Shown one piece after another: positions 18,121 to 26,052 of a stretch of 64,000 nt of DNA (positions are counted from its first letter, which is position 1; the number at the start of each line of letters is the position of its first letter). The stretch lies in contig NZ_JACHXK010000006.1 in NCBI RefSeq assembly GCF_014192105.1, positions 248,001-312,000 of the forward strand. The letters are read 5' to 3'. Both the position numbers and the translations under genes were made by a program. The notes under the pieces were generated by a model. It was not told where the DNA came from. It did no database searches and was given only the letters and a program-made list of their open reading frames with translations. The DNA comes from Paenibacillus phyllosphaerae. Its GTDB lineage: Bacteria > Bacillota > Bacilli > Paenibacillales > Paenibacillaceae.

Positions 18121-18420
18121 ATGATTTCAGAAATGGAAATCAATCAAATTCTTAAACAAGTGTACGATCCTGAGCTCGGCGTGAATATTGTAGATTTGGG
18201 GCTTATTTATGATATATCGATTGGATTTGATCAAGTCAACATAAACATGACGTTGACTACTCCAGGATGTCCGCTTCATGATACGATTATCGGAGGAGTT
18301 CGACGATCTCTAGAAGGCATTATTGCACCAAAGCAGCTCCATGTCGACCTGGTTTGGGAGCCAAAATGGGCGCCGGAACGCATGTCGGAAGCAGCAAGAA
18401 AACAATTGGGTATTATTTGA
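18121..18420 (+). CDS. DUF59/MIP18 family iron-sulfur assembly-type protein
   Basis: 99 aa. It shows the MIP18/PaaD/SufT-like pattern: VYDPELGVNIVDLGLIYDI near the N-terminus and MTLTTPGCPLHDTI with the single conserved Cys. Such proteins help insert Fe-S clusters or mature metalloenzymes. In this place it may serve the radical SAM, MoaA or nitrate reductase proteins of the island (inference). ATG 18121 is 6 nt after AAAGGGGTG (18106-18114); ATG 18118 is possible. Confidence 0.82.
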   Translation: MISEMEINQILKQVYDPELGVNIVDLGLIYDISIGFDQVNINMTLTTPGCPLHDTIIGGVRRSLEGIIAPKQLHVDLVWEPKWAPERMSEAARKQLGII

Positions 18421-18501
18421 TAACTTAGGCAGGGACCGCGATGACGGTCTCTTTTCAATATGTAAATACCTGTCAATAATTAATGAAATGGTGGAGATTG
18501 G

Positions 18502-19191
18502 ATGGGAATGGAAACGGTAGAACTGCTTAAAAGTATTCCGATGTTCCGAGAATTAAACCATGATGAATTATCCCATATTGGGCAGGTCATAATCGAGCGC
18601 CGATTTGATAAAAAGTCAGTCATTTTTCATGAAGGCGAAAGTAAAGAGGCCGTATTCTTTATTAAGGAAGGGCTCGTGAAAACGTTCAAGACCGATGAGA
18701 ATGGACATGAGCAAATCATGTCCTTTTTGAAGCGCGGGGAAATGTTTCCCCATACCGGTCTATTCAATAATAAGTCCTATCCAGCAACGTCCGAAGCTTT
18801 ACTGCATACAGCGCTGTTGGCAATACCAGTCAAATCTTTCGAATCTCTTCTGCTTGAAGTTCCATCGATGGCCATCAAAATCATGAGAGTAATGAGTGAC
18901 AAGATCCAAGAATTGCAGGGTAAATTACAGGAACTTACTGGTCAGGATGTCCATGATAGAGGGCAATCGTTTATTCTAAAGATGGCTGAGTATTACGGCA
19001 CGGTTAAAGGGGATGAAATCCATATCCCTTTCCCAATGACGCATCAGGATATCGCCAATGTTATCGGGACTACACGAGAAACCGTTACCCGTTTATTAAA
19101 TCAGCTGCGCAAGGAGAGTATTCTGGACGCAGATCGTCAAGGTTTCGTCATCTATAGTCTGGAAGGTCTCCGAAATTGGAAGAAGAGATAA
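18502..19191 (+). CDS. Crp/Fnr family regulator, likely controller of the island
   Basis: 229 aa: cyclic-nucleotide-binding fold (about 8-125), long dimer helix, C-terminal winged helix. The recognition helix reads TTRETVTRLLNQL; the R-E-T-V-x-R set is that of E. coli CRP (which reads TGTGA), unlike FNR (ETxSR, TTGAT). The island carries TGTGA-N6-TCACA sites before its operons, so this protein is the natural candidate activator. It has no cysteine at all, so it cannot hold an Fnr 4Fe-4S cluster; haem/NO sensing as in DNR-type regulators or a small ligand is more likely. TGGAGATTGG precedes the ATG. I find no TGTGA-type site before this gene. Confidence 0.85.
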   Translation: MGMETVELLKSIPMFRELNHDELSHIGQVIIERRFDKKSVIFHEGESKEAVFFIKEGLVKTFKTDENGHEQIMSFLKRGEMFPHTGLFNNKSYPATSEALLHTALLAIPVKSFESLLLEVPSMAIKIMRVMSDKIQELQGKLQELTGQDVHDRGQSFILKMAEYYGTVKGDEIHIPFPMTHQDIANVIGTTRETVTRLLNQLRKESILDADRQGFVIYSLEGLRNWKKR

Positions 19192-19210
19192 AGGAGGAAG
19201 TATGCTCATA

Positions 19211-19239
19211 TAAAAAGAACCCGGGCGATCCCGGGTTCT
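19211..19239 (-). terminator. Terminator of hemY
   Basis: Perfect 10-bp stem AGAACCCGGG/CCCGGGTTCT with a 4-nt loop. The T run (TTTTTA) follows on the minus strand, 38 nt after the hemY stop; the hairpin may also slow plus-strand transcription from the crp-type gene. Confidence 0.82.
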
Positions 19240-19277
19240 ACTATATATCACTATGAATGAGAATTCCCTCACTTTGT

Positions 19278-20723
19278 TCAACCTGCTGCACCTATGAGTT
19301 TTTTTGCAGCATCCCGTCCCTGCCGGATACAATCTGGAATCCCGACTCCTCGGAATGACTTACCTGCCATGATAATACCAGGGTACATTGTGCCTACCTG
19401 CTCTTCCAACTTTGTGATGCGATCCAAGTGCCCGGGTAAGTATTGAGGCATTGAACCGTAGTGCCTGGAGATTTCGCAGAATAGAGGTTTTCTCTGGATA
19501 GATAAAATGCTCGACAATTCCCGGTAGGCAACATCGATCAGAGTAGCATCATCCTCATCGACATGTTTCTGATCGTCCGAGTGACCGATATAAGCTCGTA
19601 ACAAAACTTTACCGGGACTAGTGGTGTGTGGCCATTTCTGCGAAGTCAGCGTGCAGGCTGTTATTCGCATCCCCTGATCACGAGGAATTACGAATCCAGC
19701 ACCTTTAAACAGCACAGGGATATCCGACTCATTGAAAGCCATCGCCAAATTAACAACAGAAACACCGGGTACGGATGTGAGGGCCTCTACAAGCGGGCCT
19801 GGCAGCCGCTCCCCAAGTATTTCTCTTGTCTGCTCGGCAGGCACAGCAAAAATAATACGATCTGCTGTGTAGCTTTTTCCTGTAGTAGATATTTGATATC
19901 CTTCAGTCACACCAACGACTCGCCGGACCTCGCATTTAGTGATGATTTGAACACCGGAGGATCTAAGGACATCATTCAGCCTCTCAACCAGCATCATTAG
20001 TCCTTCTCGCAACGATAAAAACATGCTCTTCTTCAAATGCTCTGGGAGACGATGTTTTTCGCTCGAGTTCGCATCTTGCACAGTTCTTCTATTTGCAAGC
20101 ATCCCTAGAATAAGGCTGCGATGTTTTTGTTCCATATATGCCATCTGGGGAAAAGTGGCAGCAGTACTTAGTTTGTTAAGGTCCCCTGCATAGATCCCTG
20201 CCAGTACCGGGCTGACTAAATGGTCAGCGACTTCTGTTCCAAGTCTCCGTTTAATTAACGAACCCAGTGATTCATCGTCAGTTGCAGTCCTCCTCGGTAT
20301 GATGAAATCCATTGCAGCCCTAACTTTGCCCTTGAGTGTAAGAAGATCTGTCTTTATAAATGGGCCTATCCGAGTAGGTATTCCTAGAGATAAGCCTTCT
20401 GGCATCGGATGCAGTTGTTTATTCATATAAATGAAGCTTTTCGTCGAATCTGGACTCATCGCCACCAAGTCCTTCTCCAACCCCAGCTCTTTGCATAGTT
20501 GCACAACTGCTGGCTTACGGAACAGGAAGGAATCGGGCCCCTTCTCAATTACAAAACCATCTCTTCGTAAGGTTTGAATAGCACCACCTAGTTGACTGCT
20601 GCTTTCCAGCAGTGTGATATCAAGCTTGCTATTCGGAGGGGAGGACTTGATAAGCTCATAAGCAGCACATAACCCTGTAATTCCCCCGCCAATGATTACA
20701 ATGCTTCGTTTTGTTTCATCCAC
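19278..20723 (-). CDS. hemY: Protoporphyrinogen/coproporphyrinogen III oxidase
   Basis: FAD enzyme of haem synthesis, 481 aa. The N-terminal dinucleotide motif IVIIGGGITGLCAAYEL and KGPDSFLF are typical, and the C-terminal GKSFRGVGIPDCIRQG closes the FAD fold. Start at GTG 20723: AAAGGGG lies 9 nt upstream and the predicted transcription start (20760) excludes the longer frame from 20765. A Crp-type site at -41.5 ties it to denitrification, plausibly to supply haem for NorB and the cytochrome b-like subunit. The gene stands alone, divergent from nirK. Confidence 0.92.
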   Translation of the reverse strand: MDETKRSIVIIGGGITGLCAAYELIKSSPPNSKLDITLLESSSQLGGAIQTLRRDGFVIEKGPDSFLFRKPAVVQLCKELGLEKDLVAMSPDSTKSFIYMNKQLHPMPEGLSLGIPTRIGPFIKTDLLTLKGKVRAAMDFIIPRRTATDDESLGSLIKRRLGTEVADHLVSPVLAGIYAGDLNKLSTAATFPQMAYMEQKHRSLILGMLANRRTVQDANSSEKHRLPEHLKKSMFLSLREGLMMLVERLNDVLRSSGVQIITKCEVRRVVGVTEGYQISTTGKSYTADRIIFAVPAEQTREILGERLPGPLVEALTSVPGVSVVNLAMAFNESDIPVLFKGAGFVIPRDQGMRITACTLTSQKWPHTTSPGKVLLRAYIGHSDDQKHVDEDDATLIDVAYRELSSILSIQRKPLFCEISRHYGSMPQYLPGHLDRITKLEEQVGTMYPGIIMAGKSFRGVGIPDCIRQGRDAAKKLIGAAG

Positions 20724-20759
20724 ATTGAAAATCCCCTTTCTTAATGTGTCGTCGATCCT

Positions 20760-20809
20760 TGACATTACTATAGAGAAATTTGCCTTTGTTTACTGTGCGC
20801 CAGGTCACG
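20760..20809 (-). promoter_or_regulatory. Crp/Fnr-type promoter of hemY
   Basis: TGTGCGCCAGGTCACG (20794-20809) matches TGTGA-N6-TCACA at 8 of 10. TATAGT on the minus strand (20772-20767) predicts a start at 20760, with the site centred at -41.5. Confidence 0.7.
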
Positions 20810-20874
20810 AATATATCGCATTACGACGAATTTGCTTATTTGGGTATGTGACAGATTCTTGGCCAAATCAAATC

Positions 20875-20924
20875 TGTGCTCTTCGTCACATTATCCATCT
20901 CATTCTCCAGGTATAGTGAGAATA
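20875..20924 (+). promoter_or_regulatory. Crp/Fnr-type promoter of nirK
   Basis: TGTGCTCTTCGTCACA (20875-20890) matches the consensus at 9 of 10. TATAGT at 20912-20917 predicts a start at 20924, with the site centred at -41.5. A weaker upstream copy TGTGACAGATTCTTGG lies at 20847-20862. Confidence 0.76.
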
Positions 20925-20965
20925 ACCAGTGATAACAAATCTCCTCGTGGATGGAGGTATAGTAA

Positions 20966-21982
20966 ATGAGCAGTAGGATTCGAAAAAACTCGTTAGCTGT
21001 CCTAATAATTTCGCTTGGTTTATCAGGCTGTGTGCCAGTCTTTCAATATGATAATGACATGTTCACCACCAATAACACGGAGATCGTGAACGCAGAAGTA
21101 AATGTGCATAAGATTAATCAACAGCCAGTCGAACCTGTTATTCAGCGAGTAGGAAGGGATGTGCATATCGAATTGACGGCTCAGGTTACGGATGTTGAAA
21201 TTGCAAAAGGCGTCTTTTATAATGCATGGACGTTCAATGGAACCGCTCCTGGTCCTGTGCTGCGGGTAAAAGAAGGCGATACGATTCACTTTACGCTGCG
21301 CAACATGGATCCTAATATGCCGCACTCGATGGATTTTCACGCGGTACACGCAGCGCCGAGTAAGAAATTCATTGATGTTATGCCAAATGAAACAGGGACC
21401 TTCATCTATGAAGCCAAGTCGCCGGGCGTATTTATGTATCACTGTGGCACAGCCCCTGTCCTAATGCATATTGCTAATGGCATGTACGGTACAATCATCG
21501 TTGAACCGAGGGATGGGTATCCAACGGACAATGAGATAGATCGTGAGTATGTGATCACTCAGAATGAATGGTATAAAGAGAACGATCTTCAAGATTTCGA
21601 AGATGGTTCCCCCCGCTACGTAGTATTTAATGGCAACACTTTCTCACTGAAAGAACAACCTCTTCTGGCAAAGGTTGGGGATACCGTCCGTTTGTACGTG
21701 AATAATCTTGGCCCGAACCATATTTCTTCATTCCATGTTGTGGGCACCTTATTCGAAAGGGTTTACCTCGACGGCAATCCACGCAATCCTCTCTATGGTA
21801 TGCAAACGGTGCTTCTTCCTGCAAGCGGGGGAGCTGTTGTAGAGTTTCAAGTACTTGAGGAGGGTGATTACCCTTTTGTCACACACCAGTTCAGTGATGC
21901 CTCCAAAGGAGCTGTTGGGATTATTCGTGTCACGAGGGACGGGCTAGATAATGTTGGTGCCCCCAGCACAATGAGTCACTAA
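20966..21982 (+). CDS. nirK: Copper-containing nitrite reductase, lipoprotein
   Basis: Reduces nitrite to NO outside the cell membrane, 338 aa. The signal ends in lipobox LSGC, so the enzyme is membrane-tethered as expected in Gram-positives. Two cupredoxin domains follow (about 60-195 and 200-330). Type 1 copper residues are seen in MYHCGTAPVLMHIANGMYG (Cys, His, Met). Type 2 site residues are seen in PHSMDFHAVH (catalytic Asp and His) and in the SSFHVVG region of domain 2. GGAGGTATAGTAA precedes the ATG. It is followed by moaA 54 nt later, probably in one unit under the Crp-type promoter. Confidence 0.94.
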   Translation: MSSRIRKNSLAVLIISLGLSGCVPVFQYDNDMFTTNNTEIVNAEVNVHKINQQPVEPVIQRVGRDVHIELTAQVTDVEIAKGVFYNAWTFNGTAPGPVLRVKEGDTIHFTLRNMDPNMPHSMDFHAVHAAPSKKFIDVMPNETGTFIYEAKSPGVFMYHCGTAPVLMHIANGMYGTIIVEPRDGYPTDNEIDREYVITQNEWYKENDLQDFEDGSPRYVVFNGNTFSLKEQPLLAKVGDTVRLYVNNLGPNHISSFHVVGTLFERVYLDGNPRNPLYGMQTVLLPASGGAVVEFQVLEEGDYPFVTHQFSDASKGAVGIIRVTRDGLDNVGAPSTMSH

Positions 21983-22036
21983 TGGACGATTAAGACAGCG
22001 TAAAATCATAGATAGTATATATCTCGGAGGTAAACG

Positions 22037-23065
22037 ATGGAACATCAAGCAGAACGTGTACAACCGCTAGTAGATACCCTTCAGAGACCTCTAAGGGACC
22101 TTCGTATATCGGTAACGGACCGTTGTAATTTTAGATGCCGATATTGCATGCCGGAGGAGATGTTCGGCAGCAATTTTCGCTTTCTTCCACAAGATAAACT
22201 GCTAACCATTGATGAAATAACTCGGATCACAATGATCTTTGTTTCACTAGGTGTGTCGAAAGTGAGGATTACTGGCGGGGAACCTCTATTAAACAAAGAG
22301 ATAGCAGAGATTATACGACGCATTAGTCACATAGAAGGTGTTAATGACTTGGCCATTACCACTAATGGTTCATTACTGAAGCAAAATGCGAGAGCATTAA
22401 AGGACGCGGGGTTGAAGCGACTTACTGTAAGTCTGGATAGTCTGAATGATGAACGCTTTGGTAAATTGAACGGGAGGGGCTTCTCGGCCCAGCATGTATT
22501 AGAGGGTATAGAAGCAGCTGCAAATGAGGGTTTAACCGTAAAGATTAATATGGTTGTCCAAAAAGGAATCAATGACCAGGATATTATCCCAATGGCCAGA
22601 TATTTCAAAGAACGTGGTCATACGTTAAGATTTATTGAATATATGGATGTAGGGAATAGCAATGGCTGGAACGTTGGACATGTTATATCTAATAAGTGTA
22701 TTATGCAAACGATTCACGAGAAAATGCCTCTAGAGCCTGTAGAATCAAATTACTATGGTGAGGTTGCAACACGTTATCGCTATCAAGGCTCAAACGAGGA
22801 AATCGGATTCATTTCATCGGTAAGTCAAGCATTTTGTCATTCATGCACAAGAGCAAGGTTATCGGCAGAAGGTCATCTTTATACTTGTTTGTTTGCAGCG
22901 GAAAAAGTTGATTTATTGGGATCCATTAGATCTGGTGCGACTGACAACGAAATAATGTCGATAATATCCGGTGTATGGAAAATGCGCCAGGATCGTTATT
23001 CTGATACTAGACGGGATCAGACTTCTCAAAGGGTTAAAGTCGAAATGTCTAGAATAGGCGGTTAG
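22037..23065 (+). CDS. moaA: GTP 3',8-cyclase (molybdenum cofactor synthesis)
   Basis: Radical SAM enzyme for the first step of molybdopterin synthesis from GTP, 342 aa. Seen: [19 protein letters not shown] with the CxxxCxxC cluster motif, ITGGEPLL, the second cluster Cys set [15 protein letters not shown] and the later YTCLF, and the C-terminal Gly-Gly essential for catalysis. TCGGAGGT lies 5 nt before the ATG. It probably supports the molybdoenzyme at 27080; no other moa/moe genes are in the window. Confidence 0.95.
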   Translation: MEHQAERVQPLVDTLQRPLRDLRISVTDRCNFRCRYCMPEEMFGSNFRFLPQDKLLTIDEITRITMIFVSLGVSKVRITGGEPLLNKEIAEIIRRISHIEGVNDLAITTNGSLLKQNARALKDAGLKRLTVSLDSLNDERFGKLNGRGFSAQHVLEGIEAAANEGLTVKINMVVQKGINDQDIIPMARYFKERGHTLRFIEYMDVGNSNGWNVGHVISNKCIMQTIHEKMPLEPVESNYYGEVATRYRYQGSNEEIGFISSVSQAFCHSCTRARLSAEGHLYTCLFAAEKVDLLGSIRSGATDNEIMSIISGVWKMRQDRYSDTRRDQTSQRVKVEMSRIGG

Positions 23066-23211
23066 ATTTGTAAATACCCTGAAATTAGCGTTTGTACAGG
23101 AGGTGAAGCAGACGCTTTTTATGGTGCTGCTGAAGGAGGCAGGAGGAATACTAACGCCTAGCGTTTAAGCTTCCTTGAATATGGGAATGCTGAAGCCGGG
23201 AGGTGAGAAAC

Positions 23212-23433
23212 GTGAGTCAACCGTTACAAGACGATGAAATGAATAAGGATGAGTTAATCGCATTGCTGGAAATGACACTGGAACGGGAGAATGAGCTTCT
23301 ACGAACTTATGTGATCGCCTCCGAACGTATTCACAATAACGCGGCACTGAAGCTCCGGCTTATTAACTTCGCGGAAGGCAATGCCAAACGGACGAAGCAG
23401 CTGATCGATGAAATTTCAATCCTTAAGTCTTAA
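23212..23433 (+). CDS. Small helical protein of unknown function
   Basis: 73 aa, mostly charged helix (ELIALLEMTLERENELLRTY, ERIHNNAALKLRLINFAEGN), possibly a four-helix or coiled-coil fragment with some ferritin-like flavour. GTG 23212 is chosen because GGGAGG (23198-23203) is 8 nt upstream; the GTG at 23203 overlaps that site. It follows moaA by 146 nt that hold no clear gene. Function unknown. Confidence 0.55.
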   Translation: MSQPLQDDEMNKDELIALLEMTLERENELLRTYVIASERIHNNAALKLRLINFAEGNAKRTKQLIDEISILKS

Positions 23434-23593
23434 TCGTGCTGCTGTATGAACTTGGACCAAGGCTTAATTCATATCATAGCGACATACACGGTTCTGATTG
23501 GAGGGGTTCGCGTTTACGTGGACGGAGTCATAATCGAAAGAGGCAGCTATCGATCACATGAAGGAAGAGCGATCGTTGAATGGAATAAGAATG

Positions 23594-23620
23594 AAGCAGC
23601 TGCCGCGGCAGCTGCTTTTC
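23594..23620. terminator. Strong hairpin between convergent genes
   Basis: AAGCAGCTGCC/GGCAGCTGCTT, an 11-bp stem with a 2-nt centre, then TTTTC. It lies between the small helical gene and the convergent sulP gene and can act in both directions. Confidence 0.5.
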
Positions 23621-23658
23621 AATTTCTGCGAATGCTCCGGAAGGTAAAGCATAGTGCG

Positions 23659-25341
23659 TCAAGGATTTGAGGATTTACGATATGGAGTTTCGTCCCTTGA
23701 GTCCATGTCCAGATGGAATAATACATATTGAATAGCCTCACCGGTGTGATGGAAGAAGTTTGCCGCACCGATCCGTTGATGGAGGCGGGTCTTCTTCAAT
23801 ACATCAAGCGGCTGCTGCTGGATACCGGAAATCACCACCAATCCGCCTTTTGTATGAAAGCGGGACACAATATGGGACAGGCTGGACGCGCCGGTCGTGT
23901 CGATATAGGGGACGTTGGCGAGTTGAAGCAGCAGAACCTGGCATGGAGAGGACCAGGGATCCGGGATCGTAGCCGACAGCTTGTACGCTGATCCGAAGAA
24001 TAGAGGTCCCTCAAAGGTGCAAATCCGCAGCTGCGGATAATTCTGCACTGCCGCTATTATAGAAGAATCGGTGTTAGAAGCGGGTTCGGGTACCGAGCTG
24101 GAGACTCTCCACGTATCGCTCATCTTCTTCACAAAAAGCAGCACGGCAAGGAGCAGACCGATGCCGACGGCTATTGTAAGGTTAGCTAAAATGGTAGCGA
24201 AGAATGTCACTAGCAGGATGAACGAATCGCCTGTTTTCGTTTCCAGGATACGCTTAAATGCTTTGCGCTCGCTCATATTCCATGCTACGAGCATGAGGAT
24301 TGGAGCCATTCCGGCAAGCGGAATTTCGGAAGCGAAAGGCGCGAACAAGAGCAGTATCAGTAGCACGACAGCCCCGTGAACGACGCCGGATACCGGTGAG
24401 ACGGCGCCATTCCTGATGTTCGTCGCAGTCCGGGCAATGGCACCGGTCGCTGGAATTCCGCCGAAGAAGGGGGTAACGATATTTGCGATCCCCTGTCCGA
24501 TCAATTCTCGGTTGCTGCTATGCGGCTTACCTGTCATTCCATCTGCGACCACGGCCGACAGGAGGGATTCGATGCTACCGAGCATGGCGATCACAAGTGC
24601 GGGCTGTAGCATGAGGACTAGCTTTCCCCATGTTATTTCGGGGATGTGGAATTGCGGTAACGTGCTGGGAATATCTCCGAAAGCAGAACCGATGGTTGCC
24701 ACATGCCCATTGAAGAAGAGCATCGCTGCAGCGGTAGACGCCAGGAGACCGACCAAAGAGCCAGGCACCTTCGGCATCACTTTCGGGGTGAGCAGCAGAA
24801 AAACGAAACAAACGAGAGCCGTAAGCAAGCTGTAAAGATGGACGGTGTCTAGGTGTACAATGATTTCTTTCATATTGGCCAGAAATTGCTCGTGCTTCTC
24901 AATTCCGTTTAACCCTAGGAAATTCGCGATTTGACCGCTGAAAATAATGACGGCAATGCCGGCCGTAAAGCCGATGGTTACCGGCCGTGGGATGAATTTG
25001 ATGAGTTCCCCCAGTTTGAAAATCCCCAGCATCACCAAAAGGATCCCGGCCAAAAAACCGGCGATCAGCAGGTTTTCATAGCCATACTCCATAACAATGG
25101 CAAAAAGGATTGGAATGAATGCGCCGGTAGGACCGCCGATTTGAAACCGGGAACCGCCGAAGAGGGAGATCAGGATTCCCGCAACGATGGTCGTATAAAG
25201 TCCATACTCCGGTTTGACGCCCGAAGCGATCGCGAACGCCATGCCCAGCGGGATGGCTATGATGCCGACGATAAGACCGGAGGTAAGATCCTTACGGAAG
25301 GATGCCGGGGTGTAACCATGAAACCGCCCTGACCATTTCAT
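23659..25341 (-). CDS. SulP family anion transporter with STAS domain
   Basis: 560-aa membrane transporter of the SLC26/SulP family: about 10-12 helices (1-420) with the typical TSGLIVGIIAIPLGMAFAIA start and GGIPATGAIARTATNIRNG, then a cytoplasmic STAS domain (about 440-550) with VPYIDTTGASSL. Substrates in the family include sulfate, bicarbonate and, for some members, nitrate, so nitrate or molybdate/sulfate supply is possible but not shown. ATG 25341 follows AAGAAGGT; the longer frame has no ribosome site. An ArsR repressor gene lies 149 nt upstream in the same direction. Confidence 0.88.
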   Translation of the reverse strand: MKWSGRFHGYTPASFRKDLTSGLIVGIIAIPLGMAFAIASGVKPEYGLYTTIVAGILISLFGGSRFQIGGPTGAFIPILFAIVMEYGYENLLIAGFLAGILLVMLGIFKLGELIKFIPRPVTIGFTAGIAVIIFSGQIANFLGLNGIEKHEQFLANMKEIIVHLDTVHLYSLLTALVCFVFLLLTPKVMPKVPGSLVGLLASTAAAMLFFNGHVATIGSAFGDIPSTLPQFHIPEITWGKLVLMLQPALVIAMLGSIESLLSAVVADGMTGKPHSSNRELIGQGIANIVTPFFGGIPATGAIARTATNIRNGAVSPVSGVVHGAVVLLILLLFAPFASEIPLAGMAPILMLVAWNMSERKAFKRILETKTGDSFILLVTFFATILANLTIAVGIGLLLAVLLFVKKMSDTWRVSSSVPEPASNTDSSIIAAVQNYPQLRICTFEGPLFFGSAYKLSATIPDPWSSPCQVLLLQLANVPYIDTTGASSLSHIVSRFHTKGGLVVISGIQQQPLDVLKKTRLHQRIGAANFFHHTGEAIQYVLFHLDMDSRDETPYRKSSNP

Positions 25342-25361
25342 TTGAATACCTTCTTTTTTAT

Positions 25362-25382
25362 ATATTTGAATATTTGAATATA
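25362..25382 (-). promoter_or_regulatory. Candidate ArsR operator before sulP
   Basis: Two overlapping copies of TTTGAATAT (25366-25374 and 25374-25382) in an AT-rich stretch 20-40 nt before the sulP start. The same motif, as TTCGAATAT, flanks the arsR promoter. Confidence 0.4.
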
Positions 25383-25441
25383 TAAAAAACACTACTCCCG
25401 CATAACGGTATTGTCAATGGATTTCAGTACTTCAGCGAAAC

Positions 25442-25485
25442 AAAAAAACAAGGGGACCAGACTGAAAGAACGGATCTCCTTGTTT
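25442..25485 (-). terminator. Terminator of arsR
   Basis: On the minus strand ACAAGGAGA pairs with TCCCCTTGT around a long loop, followed by seven T (25448-25442). It separates arsR from sulP. Confidence 0.6.
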
Positions 25486-25489
25486 ATCC

Positions 25490-25825
25490 TCATTGCTCCT
25501 TGCGCATCCCTTCAAGCAGCGAGATCGCGTCGACCAGATGGTTATCGAAGATCTGCTTCGCCACCGCGAGCAGCTCTTTGATTAGCGGATCGCGTAGTGA
25601 ATAGACGACGGTAGTGCCTTCCTTGATGCCATAGACCACATTTTTATTACGCAGAACGGCCAACTGCTGCGAGACGGCAGAGCCTTCCGAACCGAGAATG
25701 CTCTGTAGTTCATTAACGCTTTTATTTCCTTTGCCTAATTCCTCAAGAATCCGAATGCGCATCGGATGCGCCAGCGCTTTGAAAAAATCGGCTTTGAACA
25801 GCTGGATGTTCTGATTTTGATGCAT
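25490..25825 (-). CDS. ArsR family winged-helix repressor
   Basis: 111 aa. Winged helix typical of ArsR/SmtB proteins: FFKALAHPMRIRILEELGKG, then the recognition region SVNELQSILGSEGSAVSQQL. It has no cysteine, so a thiol metal site is unlikely; the ligand is unknown. AAGGAGAT lies 8 nt before the ATG. It probably controls itself and sulP through TTYGAATAT motifs. Confidence 0.85.
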   Translation of the reverse strand: MHQNQNIQLFKADFFKALAHPMRIRILEELGKGNKSVNELQSILGSEGSAVSQQLAVLRNKNVVYGIKEGTTVVYSLRDPLIKELLAVAKQIFDNHLVDAISLLEGMRKEQ

Positions 25826-25853
25826 GACAGCAGATCTCCTTAATCTTCAACCT

Positions 25854-25887
25854 TTCGAATATAAAGCTATAGTACCACATATTCGAA
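25854..25887. promoter_or_regulatory. Inverted repeat at the arsR promoter
   Basis: TTCGAATAT (25854-25862) and its inverted copy ATATTCGAA (25879-25887), centres 25 nt apart, just upstream of arsR. A likely autoregulatory operator. Confidence 0.5.
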
Positions 25888-25970
25888 TTCCTCTAAATTT
25901 ATATCTTCGCAAAACAATCAACTGGCAGATCTATAGACACAACGAGTCTTGATTGTTTGCAGATGAACCT

Positions 25971-26021
25971 TGTGACATCGGTCACAGCCGGGTTCTTTTC
26001 TTTTGTGTTCTAATACGTGTA
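25971..26021 (+). promoter_or_regulatory. Crp/Fnr-type promoter of the nitrate reductase module
   Basis: TGTGACATCGGTCACA (25971-25986) is a perfect consensus site. TCTAAT (26009-26014) with an upstream TG gives an extended -10 and a start near 26021, placing the site at about -42.5. Confidence 0.75.
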
Positions 26022-26052
26022 TAGGAAACTTCGATTGCAGGGGGCAATAGGA

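Noticed and set aside
19278-20765. Longer hemY start
   Set aside because: It would begin upstream of the predicted transcription start at 20760; GTG 20723 has a ribosome site.
20794-20809. Reading this site as the nirK activator site
   Set aside because: Its geometry fits hemY (-41.5 on the minus strand); nirK has its own site at 20875-20890 at -41.5.
23446-23670. 74-codon plus-strand frame before sulP
   Set aside because: No ribosome site, overlaps the convergent sulP gene, and its poly-Ala stretch is just the translated hairpin at 23594-23617.
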